Source of the DNA: an uncultured Lachnospiraceae bacterium
GTDB lineage: Bacteria > Bacillota > Clostridia > Lachnospirales > Lachnospiraceae
Direction: 5' to 3'
Length of the DNA stretch: 8,427 nucleotides
Assembly (NCBI GenBank): GCA_947305345.1
Contig: CAMZDH010000017.1
Location: 1 to 8,427, forward strand
A program made the translations under genes and the position numbers. Shown piece by piece: positions 6,284 through 8,427 of the stretch; the first letter of the stretch is position 1; every line of letters begins with the position of its first letter. Below the pieces are notes generated by a model. That model was not told the DNA's origin. It searched no databases and saw nothing but the letters and a program-made list of their open reading frames with translations.

Positions 6284-6312
6284 ATGTTATCATATATGAT
6301 AACAAAAGACAA
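6284..6312 (-). promoter_or_regulatory. Promoter of the HipA-like gene
   Basis: On the minus strand TTGTCT (6312-6307) and TAACAT (6289-6284) are 17 nt apart, each a partial match to SigA consensus. The predicted start near 6277 leaves a leader of about 17 nt containing GGAGG. An alternative -10, TATGAT, lies a few bases upstream but has no -35 at the right distance. Confidence 0.5.
6285..6304. promoter_or_regulatory. Perfect 20-bp palindrome, candidate autoregulatory operator
   Basis: TGTTATCATATATGATAACA is a perfect dyad covering the spacer and most of the -10 of the HipA-like gene's promoter. It has the form TATC-N6-GATA, reminiscent of, but shorter in spacing than, the E. coli HipB operator TATCC-N8-GGATA. 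Bound protein would block polymerase. The gene's own XRE domain is the obvious binder. Confidence 0.6.
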
Positions 6313-6354
6313 GCCCATTTCCTCCTTCTGTCTTCCATTGGCCGTGAATACGAA

Positions 6355-6385
6355 ATGCCCGTCAGGGTCAAAGCCTGACGGGCAT
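6355..6385. terminator. Orphan 12-bp perfect hairpin, terminator-like on the plus strand
   Basis: ATGCCCGTCAGG (6355-6366) pairs perfectly with CCTGACGGGCAT (6374-6385) across a 7-nt loop. CCGTTTT follows on the plus strand and TTTCG on the minus strand. It lies between divergently transcribed genes, so there is no obvious gene for it to terminate. It may stop antisense or read-through transcription in either direction, or mark an end of the HipA-like module. Confidence 0.5.
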
Positions 6386-6491
6386 CCGTTTTCTGCCGTA
6401 TGAAAGATTTGTTGCAGTCTTCTTACTACAAATGGTCCTGCTTTTCAAATAGAAAATAAGGGCTGTCTTTTGCCTAACCTCCTCTCCTCCC
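6386..6491. other. Intergenic stretch with no recognisable gene
   Basis: Between the orphan hairpin and the next promoter the DNA is relatively AT-rich, then pyrimidine-rich on the plus strand (CTCCTCTCCTCCC at 6479-6491). A 19-codon frame starting at 6400 has no ribosome-binding site. I see nothing else here. Confidence 0.5.
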
Positions 6492-6520
6492 TTGACTTTT
6501 CCCACCCCTGGCCTTACTAT
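6492..6520 (+). promoter_or_regulatory. SigA-type promoter of the flavin-reductase-like gene
   Basis: TTGACT (6492-6497) and TACTAT (6515-6520) are exactly 17 nt apart. Transcription would start near 6527, giving a leader of about 67 nt. Confidence 0.7.
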
Positions 6521-6546
6521 TGAACCGGACTCCATCCACCAGCCTC

Positions 6547-6563
6547 CGCCCCGCTCCGGGGCG
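6547..6563 (+). other. GC-rich hairpin in the leader of the flavin-reductase-like gene
   Basis: CGCCCCG (6547-6553) and CGGGGCG (6557-6563) form a 7-bp stem with a 3-nt loop. It sits about 20 nt upstream of the ribosome-binding site and has no T-run, so it is not a terminator. mRNA stabilisation or translational tuning is possible. Confidence 0.5.
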
Positions 6564-6593
6564 CTAAAACTCTAAAAGAAAGGGAAGAAAACC

Positions 6594-7520
6594 ATGTCAA
6601 GTTTTGAGAACCTGCGTATCGTGGACAACTTCTACCAGACGTCCCTGTATTTCCCCATGCCGACCGTCATCATCAGCACGCTGTGCGAGGACGGCACGAC
6701 GACGCTGGGGCCGTATTCGCTGGTGCAGCCCTACTATGTGGCAGGCAAGGATTATTATGCAATGCTGCTCTGCTGCCGCAATTCGTCGAATACGGCGCAG
6801 AACATTTTACGGAACGGCAAATGCGCGCTGAATTTCATCGACGACAACCCGAAGTCGTTCAAGGAAGCGGTAAAGCTCAGTTGGCCGGGCGACAAGCCGA
6901 GCGACAAGATGCCGAAATGCAATTTCCGTCTGGAAAAGAGCCTGCTTGAGGAAGAAACGGGCGAGGCGCGGCCGATGGTGCTGACAGACGCGATCCAGGC
7001 GATCGAGTGCACATGGATGCGCGCGCTCGACGGCGCGGACAAGGATCAGCCGGGCGAACTGACCGGTTACGAACCGCCCTACCACGATTTCAACGGCATT
7101 ACCTCGAAGTTCGGCGCCCATTTCATTCTGCGCGTCGACAAGATCCTGATGAAGAAACGCTACAGCGACGCGATCATCAACGGCGTCCGGGCGAAGGATT
7201 TCCCGAATCTGCCGGTCGATTACGGTTACAGGGATTCCAAGAATTTCTGGTTCCACAAGAAGACCAAAATGCGTTCGGAACTGCTCGCGGTCCGGAAGCA
7301 GACGCTGGAATCGGTGCGCTACGCGGCCGACCGGGCGGACGACAAGGTCAAATTTACGGACGACGCGCTTGAAACGATCCTGAATGTGCCGCGCGTCTTC
7401 CTGCCGCTCGTTTTGCGGGGCTGCGTCGACTGGGCGAAGGAGAACGGCGTCGAGCTCGTGACCGCGGAGCACATGAAGATCATCAACGACAAACGCGCGA
7501 AGGAAAAAGCGAAAAAGTAA
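6594..7520 (+). CDS. Flavin-reductase-like (split-barrel FMN-binding) protein with PCP_red-like C-terminal domain
   Basis: This is a 308-residue, probably cytoplasmic protein. Residues about 15-190 resemble the flavin reductase-like split-barrel fold that binds FMN: SLYFPMPTVIISTL (17-30), then GTTTLGPYSLVQPYYV (34-49) and a segment through AQNILRNGKCALNFID (68-83). Residues about 252-300 form a separate helical domain, with FTDDALETILNVPRVFLPLV followed by a segment ending WAKENGVELVTAEHMKII. That closely recalls PCP_red (PF08369), the small domain at the C-terminus of the protochlorophyllide reductase subunit BchB/ChlB. In that family it reads roughly: A-L-x-x-I-P-x-F-x-R, then a helix, G, V/I-T-x-E. 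No photosynthetic gene is nearby, so a redox or flavin role is more likely. The ATG follows an AAGGGAAG site. The gene stands alone between its own promoter and terminator. FMN binding and the substrate are inferred from the family. Confidence 0.82.
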   Translation: MSSFENLRIVDNFYQTSLYFPMPTVIISTLCEDGTTTLGPYSLVQPYYVAGKDYYAMLLCCRNSSNTAQNILRNGKCALNFIDDNPKSFKEAVKLSWPGDKPSDKMPKCNFRLEKSLLEEETGEARPMVLTDAIQAIECTWMRALDGADKDQPGELTGYEPPYHDFNGITSKFGAHFILRVDKILMKKRYSDAIINGVRAKDFPNLPVDYGYRDSKNFWFHKKTKMRSELLAVRKQTLESVRYAADRADDKVKFTDDALETILNVPRVFLPLVLRGCVDWAKENGVELVTAEHMKIINDKRAKEKAKK

Positions 7521-7540
7521 GAGCTTCCGCGCATACGAAA

Positions 7541-7579
7541 AGGGCCGCACCCCTCAAGGGATGCGGCCTTCTCTTTTTT
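7541..7579 (+). terminator. Intrinsic terminator of the flavin-reductase-like gene, probably bidirectional
   Basis: AGGGCCGCA (7541-7549) pairs with TGCGGCCTT (7562-7570), and an inner CCC/GGG pairing sits around loop TCAA. CTC and six T residues (7574-7579) follow. On the minus strand the same stem is followed by CCTTTTCG, so it may also stop transcription from the converging membrane-protein gene. Confidence 0.87.
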
Positions 7580-7583
7580 CACC

Positions 7584-7605
7584 GGGCCGGTTCGCCGGCC
7601 GGCCC
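7584..7605 (-). terminator. Second hairpin downstream of the minus-strand membrane-protein gene
   Basis: GGGCCGG and CCGGCCC form a 7-bp stem with an 8-nt loop, 18 nt past the stop codon of the converging gene. No T-run follows directly, so it probably acts as an RNA 3'-end hairpin in tandem with the stem at 7541-7570 rather than alone. Confidence 0.4.
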
Positions 7606-7623
7606 AAGCATGAAACGATGAGA

Positions 7624-8427
7624 TTACAGGAACGACGAACCGCAGGTGACGATCCAGCTGGCGAGGCAGCCGACGACGAGGGCGCCGGTGAAGACGTTGC
7701 CCGTTCTCCTGTAGAGATAGGTGCAGAGCACACTGAACACGAGGATCTGCGGGAAGAACAGGATGAGGAGCGACATGAAGGGGCCGCCGAAGGTGCTGCC
7801 GAACACCACGTCCGCGCCGGGGCCGATGCCTAAGAAGAACGGCACGTACTCGAGGAGGACGATGAGGAAGACGCCGCCCGCCATGAGGAGCGCGTTCCGC
7901 CACCAGCAGCTCATGAAGCCCTTGAAGCCCGGCCTGTAGGTCGCTTCCGTCCGAAGGCCCGCCATGAGCTTCGAATTGTTGAAGAGGAAGAAGACCGCGA
8001 AGAACGGGATGTAGACGAAGAACTGTCCGAGTCTCATCCAGTTGAACGTCTTGAAGAACGGCCAGATAAAGCGGAGGTCGAGCATAAAGAGGAGCCCCGC
8101 AAGCAGCACGACGACGTAGAAGCAGGCAAGAAGCGCGAGCACGAGAAGCACTGAGCGGCCGAGCGTCCCCCAGCTGAACTTGTCCGGTTTTTCCGCCGTG
8201 CCGAGGCCGATGTTGTGCCAGCGGTCCGTGACGCCCTTCTTTTTCGCTTTCCGAAGACCGATCGCGGTCATGACGGCCATGATGATAATCAGAAGCCCGT
8301 ACCAGCTCACGAAACCGTTGCCGACCGTCATCCGGAAAACGCCTTCCGGCAGCGGCAGGAGGCCATGACCGAGCTGCGTCATGAACGGATACGTCGCAAA
8401 GGCGAGGAGCATCGTGATCAGCGCGCC
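7624..8427 (-). CDS. Polytopic membrane protein, C-terminal part (N-terminus off window)
   Basis: The frame is open to the right edge of the window, and the TAA lies at 7624, leaving 267 residues. The ATG at 8412 is unlikely to be the start: no Shine-Dalgarno precedes it and the frame continues upstream as GALIT. By eye there are six or seven hydrophobic spans, including YGLLIIIMAVMTAIGL, a segment around SVLLVLALLACFYVVVLLAG, FFVYIPFFAVFFLF, and two near the C-terminus (SLLILFFPQILVFSVLCTYL and FTGALVVGCLASWIVTC). A cytoplasmic-looking basic loop contains LRKAKKKGVTDRWHNIG. The ending YRRTGNVFTGALVVGCLASW resembles the membrane tail I recall from membrane-anchored alpha/beta hydrolase-like proteins of Bacillota. 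That is a weak memory-based comparison, and the domain that would settle it is outside the window. No function is assigned. Two hairpins lie downstream. Confidence 0.75.
   Translation of the reverse strand, partial: GALITMLLAFATYPFMTQLGHGLLPLPEGVFRMTVGNGFVSWYGLLIIIMAVMTAIGLRKAKKKGVTDRWHNIGLGTAEKPDKFSWGTLGRSVLLVLALLACFYVVVLLAGLLFMLDLRFIWPFFKTFNWMRLGQFFVYIPFFAVFFLFNNSKLMAGLRTEATYRPGFKGFMSCWWRNALLMAGGVFLIVLLEYVPFFLGIGPGADVVFGSTFGGPFMSLLILFFPQILVFSVLCTYLYRRTGNVFTGALVVGCLASWIVTCGSSFL

Noticed and set aside
6400..6459. A 19-codon plus-strand frame
   Set aside because: It has no Shine-Dalgarno, no promoter directly upstream and follows a hairpin; chance occurrence is likely.
6807..7550. A 247-codon minus-strand frame antisense to the flavin-reductase-like gene
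   Set aside because: It is a GC-rich shadow frame of a well-supported plus-strand gene, with no ribosome-binding site or recognisable family.
8410..8412. ATG as the start of the right-hand membrane protein
   Set aside because: The frame stays open upstream to the window edge and there is no ribosome-binding site, so the gene most likely begins outside the window.
1..8427. Mobile elements, CRISPR arrays, tRNA or rRNA genes
   Set aside because: No transposase or integrase signature, regularly spaced repeats, terminal inverted repeats with target duplications, or tRNA-like cloverleaf was seen.

Overview
The window is about 8.4 kb of high-GC bacterial DNA, roughly mid-50s percent G+C by eye. 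It is densely coded, with good Shine-Dalgarno sites and ordinary intrinsic terminators. Protein families and gene style point to a Bacillota (Firmicutes) chromosome. The ATPase-then-permease order of the sugar ABC operon, and the look of those proteins, would suit a high-GC member of the Erysipelotrichia or a related gut lineage. That placement is inference. I see no tRNA, rRNA, insertion sequence, CRISPR array or phage gene.

Left block (1-2972, minus strand). A polytopic RDD-family membrane protein (1968-2750) is followed by a MalK/UgpC-type ABC ATPase (811-1902) and a MalF/UgpA-type permease (1-802) that runs off the window. The last two are translationally coupled and form the start of a CUT1-type carbohydrate or glycerol-phosphate uptake operon. 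The RDD gene has the most interesting regulatory DNA of the window. A near-consensus promoter (2944-2972) starts a leader RNA of about 187 nt. It opens with a perfect 9-bp hairpin, contains a possible 27-residue leader peptide, and ends in a strong intrinsic terminator (2770-2809) just before the RDD start codon. A segment of the leader can pair either within an upstream hairpin or with the terminator's 5' arm. That is the architecture of an attenuator or riboswitch. I could not match it to a known class.

Central block (3099-4830, plus strand). Two consecutive but different PAP2-superfamily membrane phosphatases lie 32 nt apart and probably form one operon. The first (3149-3859) has the variant PSEH/KQHxxxD active site. 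The second (3892-4830) has the canonical KxxxxxxRP, PSGH and SRxxxxxHxxxD triad.

HipA-like block (4871-6312, minus strand). One 459-residue protein joins an N-terminal XRE/HipB-like helix-turn-helix to a HipA-like kinase. Its own promoter contains a perfect 20-bp palindrome that is a good candidate autoregulatory operator. A 12-bp orphan hairpin (6355-6385) lies just upstream.

Right block (6492-8427). A flavin-reductase-like protein with an unusual C-terminal helical domain resembling PCP_red (6594-7520, plus strand) has a clear promoter and terminator. It converges on the C-terminal part of a polytopic membrane protein (7624-8427, minus strand) that continues past the right edge.

The blocks look like independent transcription units. 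Promoters, terminators and operators were recognised by eye, and no homology or folding software was run.
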